Positions 43,596 to 51,878 are shown, numbered from the stretch's first letter. The stretch is 64,000 nt of DNA from AC-32 sp963755635 (GCA_963755635.1 CAVWKS010000025.1:14859-78858), one strand, 5' to 3'. The notes: generated from the letters alone by a model not told the origin. Numbers and translations are program-made.

Positions 43596-44579
43596 ATGAA
43601 GCTCCTCGTTCTCGGCGGGACGAAGTTCCTCGGGCGCGCGGCTGTCGAAGCGGCGCTCGCCCGCGGCGACGAGGTGACGCTCTTCAACCGCGGCGAGACG
43701 AACCCCGAGCTGTTCCCGGAGGCCGAGAAGCTGCGCGGCGACCGCGACGGCGATCTTTCCGCCCTCGAGGGCCGCGAATGGGACGCCGTGATCGACCCGT
43801 CCGGCTACGTGCCGCGCGTCGTCCGAGCGTCCGCAGAGCTGTTGCAGGGCTCGGTCGGCCACTACCTGTTCGTCTCGAGCTGCTCGGTCTACGCGGAGCC
43901 GTACGTGGCCGGCTTCGACGAGAGCGCGCCGACGCAGGAGCTCGAGGACCCGGCGAGCGAGGAGATCATGCGCGACTACGGCGCGCTCAAGATGGCCTGC
44001 GAGCGGGTCGTCGCCGAGACCTTCCCGGACGCGCACACGAACGTCCGCGCGGGCCTGATCGTCGGGCCGAACGACCCGACCGGGCGCTACACGTACTGGC
44101 CGCTGCGGGTCTCGCTCGGCGGCGAGGTGCTGGCACCCGGGCCGCTGGAGCGGCACATCCAGTACGCCGACGTCCGCGATCTCGGCGCCTGGCTGGTCGA
44201 GGCCTGCGCATCCGCGGCGACCGGCGCGTTCAACGCGGCCTGCGAGCCCGTGTCGTTCGCGGACATGCTCGCCTCCTGCGGCGACGCCGAGGTCACCTGG
44301 GCCTCCGACGACTTCCTGGTCGAACACGAAGTCGAGCCGTTCACCGAGCTGCCGCTCTGGATCCCCGAGCCCGATTCCGCGTTCCTGCAGATGAGCGTTG
44401 CCAAGGCCGTCGCCGCCGGGCTCGAGTTCCGGCCGCTCGAAGAGACGGCGCGCGACACGCTCGCCTGGGCGCAGCAAGCGGGCGAGCAACTGGTCAACGA
44501 CCGCGGCAACCGGCAAGGTCGTGCCGGGCTCGACCCGGCGCGCGAGGCCGAGCTACTCGCGGCCTGGCACGCGCGCTAG
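43596..44579 (+). CDS. NAD-dependent epimerase/dehydratase family protein
   Basis: The 327-residue extended SDR has LLVLGGTKFLGRAAVEAAL at the N terminus (GxxGFLG-like NAD site), SSCSVYAEP and YGALKMACE (Tyr-x3-Lys catalytic pair). The GGTKFLG variant is typical of reductases related to plant isoflavone-reductase-like/CSP41 proteins. The substrate is unknown. It begins one base after the helicase stop, so it is co-transcribed, and overlaps the convergent MarR gene by 4 bases. Confidence 0.85.
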   Translation: MKLLVLGGTKFLGRAAVEAALARGDEVTLFNRGETNPELFPEAEKLRGDRDGDLSALEGREWDAVIDPSGYVPRVVRASAELLQGSVGHYLFVSSCSVYAEPYVAGFDESAPTQELEDPASEEIMRDYGALKMACERVVAETFPDAHTNVRAGLIVGPNDPTGRYTYWPLRVSLGGEVLAPGPLERHIQYADVRDLGAWLVEACASAATGAFNAACEPVSFADMLASCGDAEVTWASDDFLVEHEVEPFTELPLWIPEPDSAFLQMSVAKAVAAGLEFRPLEETARDTLAWAQQAGEQLVNDRGNRQGRAGLDPAREAELLAAWHAR

Positions 44580-45055
44580 GCCTCGCAGGCGTCGTCGTCA
44601 GCGGCTTCGACCGGTAGGCGGCCGAGCAGCTCGCTCAGCGACTCGAGCTCGCCCGCCGTGAAGTGCTCGCCGAAGAGGCTGCGAATTCCCTCGACGTGCG
44701 TCTTCGAGGCCGCGCGCAGCTTCCCTAGCCCGTCCGGCGTGAGCTGCGCGTAGCTCACCCGCGCGTCGCTCTCGCACGCCACGCGCTCGACGAAGCCGTT
44801 CCGCTCCAGGCCTGCGAGCAGCCGCGTGATCCCGGAAGGCGTCAGTAGCACCTGCTGCGCGAGGTCGATGCGTCGCAGCCGCCGGTCGGGCGCCCGCGCG
44901 AGGCGCAGCAGCACCTCGTAGTCGCTCAGCGTCAGGCCGTGCTCGTGCACGAGCTCCGTGTTGAAACGGCGAGTCGTCGCGGCGTGCGCGCGCAGCAGTC
45001 CGGCAAAGACCTGGACCTCCGGAGTTGTTTGAGTGCTCAATACTTGACGAGTCAA
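44576..45055 (-). CDS. MarR family transcriptional regulator
   Basis: The 159-residue protein has a MarR winged helix: LTLSDYEVLLRLARAPDRRL, RIDLAQQVLLTPSGITRLLAGLERNGFVER, and the wing SDARVSYAQLTPDG. No ATG is available; TTG 45055 or TTG 45040 starts it, and both overlap TTGA-N4-TCAA palindromes, which implies autoregulation. It diverges from a YceI gene whose promoter carries the same palindromes, so it probably represses that operon. Confidence 0.88.
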   Translation of the reverse strand: MTRQVLSTQTTPEVQVFAGLLRAHAATTRRFNTELVHEHGLTLSDYEVLLRLARAPDRRLRRIDLAQQVLLTPSGITRLLAGLERNGFVERVACESDARVSYAQLTPDGLGKLRAASKTHVEGIRSLFGEHFTAGELESLSELLGRLPVEAADDDACEA

Positions 45056-45086
45056 TCTTCTCTCGCTATGATTGTTGACGACTCAA
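45029..45086. promoter_or_regulatory. Three TTGA-N4-TCAA palindromes, probable MarR operators
   Basis: TTGAGTGCTCAA (45029-45040), TTGACGAGTCAA (45044-45055) and TTGACGACTCAA (45075-45086) share one 12-base inverted-repeat pattern; site starts are 15 and 31 bases apart. Site 2 contains the -35 of the yceI promoter and site 3 covers its predicted transcription start, so binding would block transcription. Sites 1 and 2 also overlap the marR start region. Confidence 0.75.
45044..45072 (+). promoter_or_regulatory. Strong sigma-70-type promoter of yceI operon
   Basis: TTGACG (45044-45049) and TATGAT (45067-45072) are separated by exactly 17 bases; each differs from consensus by one base. The predicted start is near 45079, giving a leader of about 35 bases with AAAGGAG before ATG 45113. 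Confidence 0.75.
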
Positions 45087-45112
45087 GTATATCCGAAAGG
45101 AGCGACAGCACA

Positions 45113-45616
45113 ATGTCCGCAGTAGCAAGCAAGACAGCTCTTCCGGCCGGCACGTGGAACGTCGACCCCGTCCACACGACTATCGGCTTCCAGGTGACCG
45201 ACACGAGCGACCTGTTCAGCACGATCACGGGCCGCTTCACGGACTTCGAAGGCCGGATCGAGGGCGGCGACGTGCCACAGCTCGCCGGCACGATCCGTGT
45301 CGCCAGCGTGAGCACCGACAACGAGCAGCGCGACGCGCACCTGCGCTCGCCTGACTTCCTCGAGGCCGAGACGCACCCCGAGATCCGCTTCCGCTCGACG
45401 GCGATCGAGCCCACGGGCGAGGACACCTTCCACGTCCGCGGCGAGCTGACGATCAAGGACACGCCGTTCGAGATCGAGCTCGACGGCAAGATCCTCGGCG
45501 TCGGCCAGGGCAAGGCCGGCGACGAGCGCCTCGTCGTCGACGCGCGCGGCGCGTTCGACTGGGGCACGACCACGGTCGAGCTCACCGCGGCCGTCTCGGC
45601 CGTCAAGGAGGCCTGA
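45113..45616 (+). CDS. YceI family lipid-binding-like protein
   Basis: The 167-residue protein has the YceI lipocalin-like pattern: GTWNVDPVHTTIGFQV, then FTDFEGRIEGG, DAHLRSPDFLEAETHPEIRF and GELTIKDTPFEIEL. There is no signal peptide, so it is cytoplasmic, unlike periplasmic E. coli YceI. Members bind isoprenoid-like lipids. It is first in an operon with the FMN reductase-CBS gene, under probable MarR control. Confidence 0.9.
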   Translation: MSAVASKTALPAGTWNVDPVHTTIGFQVTDTSDLFSTITGRFTDFEGRIEGGDVPQLAGTIRVASVSTDNEQRDAHLRSPDFLEAETHPEIRFRSTAIEPTGEDTFHVRGELTIKDTPFEIELDGKILGVGQGKAGDERLVVDARGAFDWGTTTVELTAAVSAVKEA

Positions 45617-45621
45617 CCAAG

Positions 45622-46551
45622 ATGACGATCCTGGGAATCGCCGGCAGCCTGCGGCAGGGCTCGTACAACCGCGCGCTCCTGCGTGCGGCGCGCGAGCTCC
45701 TGCCCGAGGGCGCCGAGCTGGTCGAGCACGACCTGCGCGACCTACCGCTTTACGACGGTGACGTCGAGGCGGCCGGCGAGCCCCAGGCCGTCGTCGCGTT
45801 CAAGGACGCGATCCGCGCCGCGGACGCGCTCCTGATCGCGACCCCCGAGTACAACCGGGGCATTCCGGGCGTGCTCAAGAACGCGATCGACTGGGCCTCG
45901 CGCCCTCCCCTCGCCTCGCCGCTGGCCCGCAAGCCCGTCGCAATCGTGGGCGCGTCGACCGGCCTCGGCGGCACTAGGCGGGCGCAGGAGCAGCTGCGCT
46001 CGGCGCTCGAGTTCCCCGGCGCGCTCGTGCTCGAGGAGCCGCAGGTACTCGTGCCCGAGGCGTACATGCGCTTCGACGAGAACGGCGAGCTCGCGGACGA
46101 CGGCGTCCGTGCCGAGCTCGGCGATCTGCTCGACGCGCTTGCTCACGTCGCGAGCGATGTTACGCTCGCGCGCGTGAGCACGCTCGCAGACCTGATGACG
46201 AGCGACGTCCTGACCGTCGCCCCCGAAGACACGATCGGCGAGACCGCCCAGAAGATGGTCGAGCTGGGCGTCAGCTCGGCGGTCGTCTCCGACTACGGGC
46301 GACTGATCGGGATCGTCACCGAGCGCGACCTCACCCGCGCGGTCGCGGGGCGCGTGCACTCGAGCGAGGCGCGCGTGCGCGAGTGGATGACGACCGACCC
46401 GGTGACATTGACCGCCGAAGCCTCACCGAAGGAAGCGGCGCAGACGATGCTCGACAACGGCTTCCGGCACATCCCGGTCGTCGAGGGCGAGCGCACGGTC
46501 GGGATCGTCAGCATCCGCGACGTCGCCCGCTGGAGCACCGAAGAGGACTGA
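45622..46551 (+). CDS. NADPH-dependent FMN reductase fused to a CBS-domain pair
   Basis: Residues 1-180 form a flavodoxin-like FMN reductase: ILGIAGSLRQGSYNRALLRA, LLIATPEYNRGIPGVLKNAIDW and VAIVGASTGLGGTRRAQEQLR. Residues 188-305 form two CBS domains (LMTSDVLTVAPEDTIGETAQ, GIVTERDLTRAV, WMTTDPVTLTAEASPKEAA, GIVSIRDVARW). Each family is common, but the fusion is not one I know; it suggests adenosyl-ligand control of a flavin/quinone reductase. It follows yceI by 5 bases, under the MarR-regulated promoter. The reading frame is continuous through the joint. Confidence 0.87.
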   Translation: MTILGIAGSLRQGSYNRALLRAARELLPEGAELVEHDLRDLPLYDGDVEAAGEPQAVVAFKDAIRAADALLIATPEYNRGIPGVLKNAIDWASRPPLASPLARKPVAIVGASTGLGGTRRAQEQLRSALEFPGALVLEEPQVLVPEAYMRFDENGELADDGVRAELGDLLDALAHVASDVTLARVSTLADLMTSDVLTVAPEDTIGETAQKMVELGVSSAVVSDYGRLIGIVTERDLTRAVAGRVHSSEARVREWMTTDPVTLTAEASPKEAAQTMLDNGFRHIPVVEGERTVGIVSIRDVARWSTEED

Positions 46552-46829
46552 GCCTACGCCAGCTGCGCGCCGCGGTCGCGATTGGATTGGCGGCCTTGCT
46601 AGTCAGCGGAGCGACCGGTTGCGGCCACGGGCAGAAGCTGACGGCGTCCCAACTCGAGGTCGTGTTGCACAAGAGGGTGGATCCGGCTGTCCACATCAAG
46701 TGCGTCGATGGCACCAACGGCTGGGATTACAACTGCACGTTCTCGGGCGATGGAATCACTGGAACTAGGCTGGAGAACACGTACGGCTACGACGTGGACG
46801 CGCACCAAGTAACCGACCAGAGCGGCTAG
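46548..46829 (+). CDS. Small putative lipoprotein, DUF4333-like
   Basis: A hydrophobic N terminus (RAAVAIGLAALLVSGATGC) ending in a Cys resembles a lipoprotein signal, followed by about 65 residues with a Cys pair (IKCVDGTNGWDYNC) as in DUF4333 proteins. No ATG or GTG starts it: CTG 46548, overlapping the preceding stop as CTGA, gives a good signal peptide; TTG 46587 gives a short one. Base composition is less GC-biased than neighbours. Confidence 0.5.
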   Translation: MSLRQLRAAVAIGLAALLVSGATGCGHGQKLTASQLEVVLHKRVDPAVHIKCVDGTNGWDYNCTFSGDGITGTRLENTYGYDVDAHQVTDQSG

Positions 46830-46841
46830 CGAGCTCGGTCT

Positions 46842-47252
46842 CTACTCCGGCAACAGGCGGAACGACTGACGGTGGCGTGGTCGGACCGCGCCGAAGTGAC
46901 GGTGATCGAGGGTGATCACCACCTCGCTCCCTAGACGCTCCGCCAACGCGATGACACAAGCATCGGTGCCACCGAGCGGGAACTCGCGGTACTGCTCGAC
47001 TAGCGCACCAATCCGCTGCCAGTCCTGCGGTTCTGGCGCCTCGACGTCGAAGCGCTCGAGTCCCCGTAGGAAGGCCGCCTCGATATGCGGGCCAAGCCTG
47101 CGCCCGACGATGTACGTGACCTCCGCCACGACGAGTGCGGGAATGGTGAGCTCCAGATCGGAGCGCGCCAATACCTCGACACAACGCTCGTGATCGTCGT
47201 CACCGCGGTCGACGGCCGCGTAGAGCGGGCCTGAGTCAACGACCGCGATCAC
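46842..47252 (-). CDS. vapC: PIN-domain ribonuclease toxin (VapC-like)
   Basis: The 136-residue protein has the four acidic PIN positions: VVDSGPLYA (Asp6), VVAEVTYIV (Glu near 44), GGTDACVIALAERLG (Asp near 97) and TLDHRHFG (Asp near 115). VapC toxins cleave tRNA or rRNA. GTG 47252 lies inside the end of the antitoxin gene (17-base overlap), the usual arrangement. Confidence 0.9.
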   Translation of the reverse strand: MIAVVDSGPLYAAVDRGDDDHERCVEVLARSDLELTIPALVVAEVTYIVGRRLGPHIEAAFLRGLERFDVEAPEPQDWQRIGALVEQYREFPLGGTDACVIALAERLGSEVVITLDHRHFGAVRPRHRQSFRLLPE

Positions 47253-47481
47253 GCGACCACTCCGCTTCGAGGACCTCCTCGAAGTCGCGGGCCGTGGAGC
47301 GGTGTCCGCTGTCGCCGAGTGCCGCGAACGGAAGATCCCTCCGGTCTTCGGCGCCGTCGACGCCGAGATGCGTCGTCAGGGCCTCGCGCACCAGTTCCGA
47401 ACGCGAGATCCTGCGCCGGTGCGCCTCGCGGTCGATTGCGTTGGCAAGCCGATCGGGGAGAGAAATAGTGGTGCGCTTCAT
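47236..47481 (-). CDS. vapB: Ribbon-helix-helix antitoxin (VapB/CopG-like)
   Basis: The 81-residue protein starts MKRTTISLPDRLANAIDREA and continues RRRISRSELVREALTTHL, a ribbon-helix-helix DNA-binding domain; the C-terminal half (acidic, Trp near the end) would wrap the toxin. It probably represses its own promoter, which overlaps its start with a TAATAT hexamer. Confidence 0.88.
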   Translation of the reverse strand: MKRTTISLPDRLANAIDREAHRRRISRSELVREALTTHLGVDGAEDRRDLPFAALGDSGHRSTARDFEEVLEAEWSRDRGR

Positions 47482-47487
47482 ACGCTC

Positions 47488-47493
47488 ATATTA
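47488..47493 (-). promoter_or_regulatory. -10 hexamer of vapBC leaderless promoter
   Basis: On the minus strand TAATAT is followed by six bases (GAGCGT) and ATG 47481. A second candidate (TATGAT) lies a few bases upstream. The AT-rich patch stands out against the surrounding GC-rich DNA and abuts the dinB stop codon. Confidence 0.55.
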
Positions 47494-48540
47494 TCATACT
47501 AGCTCGAGCTGGCGGTGGGCCTCCAGGCCCGAGACCGCCACGCCGACGAGCCGTAGCGCGCCGGGGCGGTCCGCGAGCGCGCGGTCGAGGCACGCGCAGG
47601 CGAGCTCCCAGATCCGGTCCGCATCGTCCGTGCCGACCGGGAGCGACGTCGAGCGCGAGCGAATCGAGAAGTCCGGGTAGCGCACCTTCGTCGTGACCGT
47701 GCGGCCGGTCTGGCCCCCGAGGCGCTCGGCGACGAGCTCCGACAACCGGCGCAGCTCCTCCTGCAGGCGCTCGATCTCGGCGACGTCGCGGGGAAACGTT
47801 TCCTCGGCGCTGATCGACACGGTCTCCGACGAGAAGTCGAGCTCGCGCGGGTCGATCCCGCGGGCGCGGTCGCGCAGCACCTTGCCGACCTTGCCGGGAA
47901 GCAGACCGCGTAGCGCGTCGTCGGAGAGCACGGCCAGGTCGCCGATCGTGCCGACACCGGCGCGGCGCAGCCGTTCTTCCGCGCGCGGCCCGACTCCCGG
48001 CAGGCGGCGCACGTCGAACGGCGCGAGGAAGGCCGCCTCCCGCCCCGCGGGCACGACCGTCAGGCCACCCGGCTTGCGCCGGTCGCTCGCGATCTTGGCG
48101 ACGACCTTGCACGACGCGACTCCCAGCGCGCACGTCAGGCTCGTCGCGCCGCGCACCGCCGACTGCACCGCCTCGGCGACGACGCGGGCCCGCGCGAAGT
48201 CCGGCGCCACCTCCCCCACGTCGAGGTAGCCCTCGTCCATCCCGGTGCGCTCGACGGTCGGCACGACCTCGCGCACCGTGTCCCAGACCGCGCGCGAGTA
48301 CTCCTTGTAGAGCCGGTGTCGCGGGCGGAGGAAAACCGCCTGCGGGCAGCGGCGAAGCGCCTCCGCGCACGACATCGCCGAGTGGATCCCGAAGCGCCGC
48401 GCGACGTAGTTCGCCGTCGCGACCACCCCGCGCCCGTGCGGGTCGCCGCCGACGACGAGCGGCTTCGTCTTCAGCTCCGGCGCCTCCAGCTCCTCCACGG
48501 CCGCGAAGAATGCGTCCAGGTCGAGGTGCGCCAGGATCAT
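47494..48540 (-). CDS. dinB: DNA polymerase IV (Y family)
   Basis: The 348-residue polymerase has AHLDLDAFFAAVEELE (metal Asp), VATANYVARRFGIHSAMS, VERTGMDEGYLDVG (catalytic Asp-Glu context), a helix-hairpin-helix (RRLPGVGPRAEERLRRAGVG) and a little-finger domain. It performs error-prone translesion synthesis. There is no C-terminal clamp-binding extension beyond LEAHRQLELV. ATG 48540 overlaps the antiporter stop as ATGA. Confidence 0.92.
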   Translation of the reverse strand: MILAHLDLDAFFAAVEELEAPELKTKPLVVGGDPHGRGVVATANYVARRFGIHSAMSCAEALRRCPQAVFLRPRHRLYKEYSRAVWDTVREVVPTVERTGMDEGYLDVGEVAPDFARARVVAEAVQSAVRGATSLTCALGVASCKVVAKIASDRRKPGGLTVVPAGREAAFLAPFDVRRLPGVGPRAEERLRRAGVGTIGDLAVLSDDALRGLLPGKVGKVLRDRARGIDPRELDFSSETVSISAEETFPRDVAEIERLQEELRRLSELVAERLGGQTGRTVTTKVRYPDFSIRSRSTSLPVGTDDADRIWELACACLDRALADRPGALRLVGVAVSGLEAHRQLELV

Positions 48541-49742
48541 GAACCGTGCTCGGCGAGCCGCATGGGCACCTTCAGGCGGGCGGCGACCCACGGCATCGTG
48601 ACGCCCTGGATGACGACCGAGAAGATCACGACCACGAAGACGATCCCGTAGATGCGGTCGGCGCCGCCCACACCCTTCAACAGCGCGAACGCTGCGAGGA
48701 GGATCGGGACCGCGCCCTTGAGCCCGCTCCACATGATGAACAGCCGCTCGCCGCGGTGCAGCCGAACCGGGGCGAGGATCGGAGCGACCGCAAACGGCCG
48801 CGCGACGAAGGCGAGGATCAGCGAGATGAAGACCGCGTCCACCCAGACCGAGCCGAGCGAGACCCGGTTGATCGTCAGGCCGAGTGCGACGAAGACCGCC
48901 ACCTCCGCGACGTTCGCGAGCGACTTGTGGAATCGGATCACCTCCCGGCGGTGCGGATAGTCCGCGTCGCCGATCACGATCCCGGCCACGAAGACCGCGA
49001 GGAAGCCCGACCCGTGGGCGACGGCGGTGACGCCGTAGATCAGGCCGGCGGCGGCAACGCTCCGGAGCGGGTAGAGGGCGGGGTCGGCGAGCCGGATCCG
49101 CCGGATCGACTCGAGCACGACCAGCGCGCCGGCGACGCCGATCGCGAGCCCGACCGACATCTGGATCGCGAACTCCCGCACGACGATCCAGAAAGAGCCG
49201 TTCGCGTGCGTCGCGAGCTCGAGCATCCCGATCATGAGCGCGATCCCGACCGGATCGTTCACGCCCGACTCGCCCTCGAGGATCGTGCCGGTGCGCCCGC
49301 CGACCTCGCGCTTGCCCAGCACCGAGAACATCACGGCGGGATCGGTCGGCGCCAGCGCGGCCCCCAGCATCCCGGCTCCGATCCAGCTGAAGTCGAACAG
49401 GTAGCGGCCTGCCAGCGCCATCAGGCCGGCGGTGACGAACGTCCCGATCGTTCCGAGCAGCGAGATCGGGACGGCCGCGACCCGGAAGCGGCGCCAGCCC
49501 ACGCGCATCCCGCCGTCGAACAGGATCGCGACCAGCGCGACGACCGCGATCCGCTCGACCTCGAGGATCGAGAGTTGATCGCCGAGCGAGCTCCAGATCC
49601 GGGCGGCCCCGGCCGCTACGAGCAGGAAGATGGCCGGCGCAGGGAGTGGGAACAGCTCGCTGAGCTTGTTCGAGAAGACCGCGAGCGTCAGGAAGCCACC
49701 CACGACGAGGATGACCAGGCCGAAATCGGCGATCTCGCTCAT
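48537..49742 (-). CDS. CPA-type cation:proton antiporter
   Basis: The 401-residue protein has about 12 helices and Na+/H+ exchanger motifs: LFDGGMRVGWRRFR, GAALAPTDPAVMFSVLG, LEGESGVNDPVGIALMIG (the acidic ion-binding pair) and GLKGAVPILLAAFAL. The ESGVNDP motif is characteristic of NhaP/CPA1 and K+/H+ CvrA-type exchangers. It lacks a C-terminal TrkA domain. It is in an operon with dinB. Confidence 0.9.
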   Translation of the reverse strand: MSEIADFGLVILVVGGFLTLAVFSNKLSELFPLPAPAIFLLVAAGAARIWSSLGDQLSILEVERIAVVALVAILFDGGMRVGWRRFRVAAVPISLLGTIGTFVTAGLMALAGRYLFDFSWIGAGMLGAALAPTDPAVMFSVLGKREVGGRTGTILEGESGVNDPVGIALMIGMLELATHANGSFWIVVREFAIQMSVGLAIGVAGALVVLESIRRIRLADPALYPLRSVAAAGLIYGVTAVAHGSGFLAVFVAGIVIGDADYPHRREVIRFHKSLANVAEVAVFVALGLTINRVSLGSVWVDAVFISLILAFVARPFAVAPILAPVRLHRGERLFIMWSGLKGAVPILLAAFALLKGVGGADRIYGIVFVVVIFSVVIQGVTMPWVAARLKVPMRLAEHGS

Positions 49743-49751
49743 CGCCTGAGG

Positions 49752-50291
49752 TTATTGAACGGTCAGGGCGTTCTTGGCAGCTTCGGCAGCCGCTTCTGCG
49801 GCCCGGTCGGCCCGGCCGAGCCGCTCGTCCTCGGACACTGTGGCGAGGTTGACCGCGACGAGCTTGGCGGCCGCGCGCGCCGCGCCGGCTGCGAGCGCTG
49901 CGGCGGCGGACGCGTCGGCACGGGCGGCGCCGTCGGCGCTCCCGGCGGCCTCGGCGGCGAGCTCGGCCACGTCCGCGGCGGCTTCGGCGATCGCCAGCGG
50001 CGCCTCGGCCGCGCTGGCCAGCGCCTTCGCGAGATTGGAGCCGCGCCGCTCGAGCGCGGTCAGCGCCCGCTCGTAGGCGCGGGCGTCGCGGTCCGCGAGC
50101 GCGAGCAGTCGGTCACGCAAGTCGATCGCTTGCGCCCGCGCCCCCTCAGCCCCGCTCCAGCCCTCGGAGCGCGCGGCGGTCTTCGCGACGAGCCCGGCCG
50201 CGAAGCTCGCCGAGACGGCCGCGACCCAGCCCGAGCCGGGGACGGCCTCCGCCGAGGAGATCGACTCCGCCAGCCCGTGCACGGCTTCCAT
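49752..50291 (-). CDS. Cyclodeaminase/cyclohydrolase (FTCD C-terminal domain) family protein
   Basis: The 179-residue all-helical protein starts near AEAVPGSGWVAAVSASFAAGLV, which matches the PGGGSAAA motif of formiminotransferase-cyclodeaminase and methenyl-THF cyclohydrolase FchA, but reads PGSGWVAA. The remainder is Ala-rich helix. It may act on formimino- or methenyl-tetrahydrofolate; the altered motif makes catalysis uncertain. ATG 50291 lies 5 bases after the M55 peptidase stop. Confidence 0.7.
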   Translation of the reverse strand: MEAVHGLAESISSAEAVPGSGWVAAVSASFAAGLVAKTAARSEGWSGAEGARAQAIDLRDRLLALADRDARAYERALTALERRGSNLAKALASAAEAPLAIAEAAADVAELAAEAAGSADGAARADASAAAALAAGAARAAAKLVAVNLATVSEDERLGRADRAAEAAAEAAKNALTVQ

Positions 50292-50296
50292 CTGCT

Positions 50297-51106
50297 CTAG
50301 AAGTAGAACTGCTTCCACGCCGTCCACCAGTCGTCCGCGCGCGAGACGATCATCCGCGGGTCGAGGACCTCCACCCCCGGCCGGCCCTCGAGCTCGGCGA
50401 CCGGGCCGGTCCACTTGAACTCGACCTTGATCTCGCACGGCTTGCCGGGGTCGTACGGCGGCACCGCCTTCAGGTCGGAGAGCGCCTTCTCGGCTCCGGC
50501 GCGAACGAGCTCGCGCGCACGCTTCGGCGGGAGCAGCCTCGCGCTGCGGATCCCGATGCCGCGCTTCACCTGGACGGTGGTCAGCCCGTCGCCGAGCAGC
50601 TCCTTGCCCTCGCGACAGGCGGCGTCGTCGCCCGTCACCAGCACGACCGGGCAATTCCAGGTGCCACAGAGCGCCGCGTTGATCCCGGTCTCGCCGACCT
50701 TCGTGCCGTTGAACCAGAGGTTCTGGTAGTCGGGGCCCGAGACGGTGTGGTTCATGACGCCCTCGGCGGTCCCGGCCATCGAGTGCATCCCGACCAGCAG
50801 GCAGGCATCGACGCCCTCCTCGAGGAAGCCCGTGTACTCGGTCCACTGCTCCTGGACCACGTACTCGCAGTCCGGGTCGAGGTCCTCGGGGATCAGCGAG
50901 TTGAAGCTCCAGTCGCCGCCGGCGCCGTGATGGTCCATGAGGACGATCTCCTTCGCTCCCGCGGCCTTCGCGCCGGCGACCGCGGCGTTCATCTCTTCCG
51001 TGTAGAGCTTGCGCCCTTCTTCGTACATCGGGGAGCCGCCGTGACACTGCTCGCCGCGCGCGATCCCGCTGATCCCTTCCATGTCGCTGATGACGATTAC
51101 CTTCAT
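50297..51106 (-). CDS. M55 family D-aminopeptidase (DppA-like)
   Basis: The 269-residue protein begins KVIVISDMEGISGIA (metal Asp-x-Glu), with LMDHHGAGGDWSFN and LVGMHSMAGT (metal His) and NHTVSGPDYQN. These match the DppA zinc D-aminopeptidase family, which forms ring decamers. It likely trims D-Ala-containing peptides. Its ATG (51106-51104) overlaps head-to-head with the region upstream of the SDR gene. Confidence 0.9.
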   Translation of the reverse strand: MKVIVISDMEGISGIARGEQCHGGSPMYEEGRKLYTEEMNAAVAGAKAAGAKEIVLMDHHGAGGDWSFNSLIPEDLDPDCEYVVQEQWTEYTGFLEEGVDACLLVGMHSMAGTAEGVMNHTVSGPDYQNLWFNGTKVGETGINAALCGTWNCPVVLVTGDDAACREGKELLGDGLTTVQVKRGIGIRSARLLPPKRARELVRAGAEKALSDLKAVPPYDPGKPCEIKVEFKWTGPVAELEGRPGVEVLDPRMIVSRADDWWTAWKQFYF

Positions 51107-51125
51107 GGCTGTAGCCTCTCACGCC

Positions 51126-51878
51126 GTGGACACCGGGCTCCAGGGGAAGCGCGTGCTCGTGACGGGCGCCTCGGGCGGGATCGGCGGCGCCTGCGCGCGG
51201 CTCTTCATGGCCGAGGGGTGCGAGGTGGTGGCGCACTTCCACCGCGGCCGTGAGCGGGCCGAGGCCCTGGGGACGCCGCTCGTGCTCGGCGCCGACCTGC
51301 GCGACGAGGACGAGGTCGAGCGGCTGTTCGCCGAGGCGGGCGACCTGGACGTCTGCGCGGCGGTCGCGGGGATCTGGCCCAAAGACGACACCCCGGTCTG
51401 GGAGCTCTCGCTGGAGCGCTGGGAGGAGACGCTGCGAGCGAACCTGACGGCGACGTTCCTGACGGCGCGCGCGTTCCTGCGCGGCCTTGCGGCCCGGCGC
51501 GCGGGCGGTTCGCTGGTCATGGTCGGCTCGACCGCGGGCCTGTTCGGCGAGGCCGGCCACGCGGACTACGCCGCGGCGAAGTCGGCGATCCTCCACGGGC
51601 TGCTGCTGAGCGCGAAGAACGAGGTCGCCCGCATCGCGCCCGGCGCACGGGTGAACGCGGTCGCGCCCGGCTGGACGGAATCGCCGATGACGCGCGGCTC
51701 GCTCGACGACGAGACGCTCGCGCGGGTGACGCGCACGATGGCGCTGAAGAAGGTCGCGCAGCCGGACGACGTCGCGCGGATCGTGGTCGCGCTCGCCTCG
51801 GACGAGATCTCCGGCCATGTCACCGGCCAGGTCGTCACGGTCGCCGGCGGCATGGAAGGCCGAGTTATCCACACGTAG
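51126..51878 (+). CDS. Short-chain dehydrogenase/reductase (FabG-like)
   Basis: The 250-residue protein has KRVLVTGASGGIGGACARLF (NADP Rossmann), AVAGIWP in place of NNAG, the catalytic SMVGST-like Ser and YAAAKSAILHG (Tyr-x3-Lys), and a GWTESPMTRG end region. The substrate is unknown. GTG 51126 is preferred because ATG 51105 would overlap the divergent peptidase start codon. Confidence 0.88.
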   Translation: MDTGLQGKRVLVTGASGGIGGACARLFMAEGCEVVAHFHRGRERAEALGTPLVLGADLRDEDEVERLFAEAGDLDVCAAVAGIWPKDDTPVWELSLERWEETLRANLTATFLTARAFLRGLAARRAGGSLVMVGSTAGLFGEAGHADYAAAKSAILHGLLLSAKNEVARIAPGARVNAVAPGWTESPMTRGSLDDETLARVTRTMALKKVAQPDDVARIVVALASDEISGHVTGQVVTVAGGMEGRVIHT

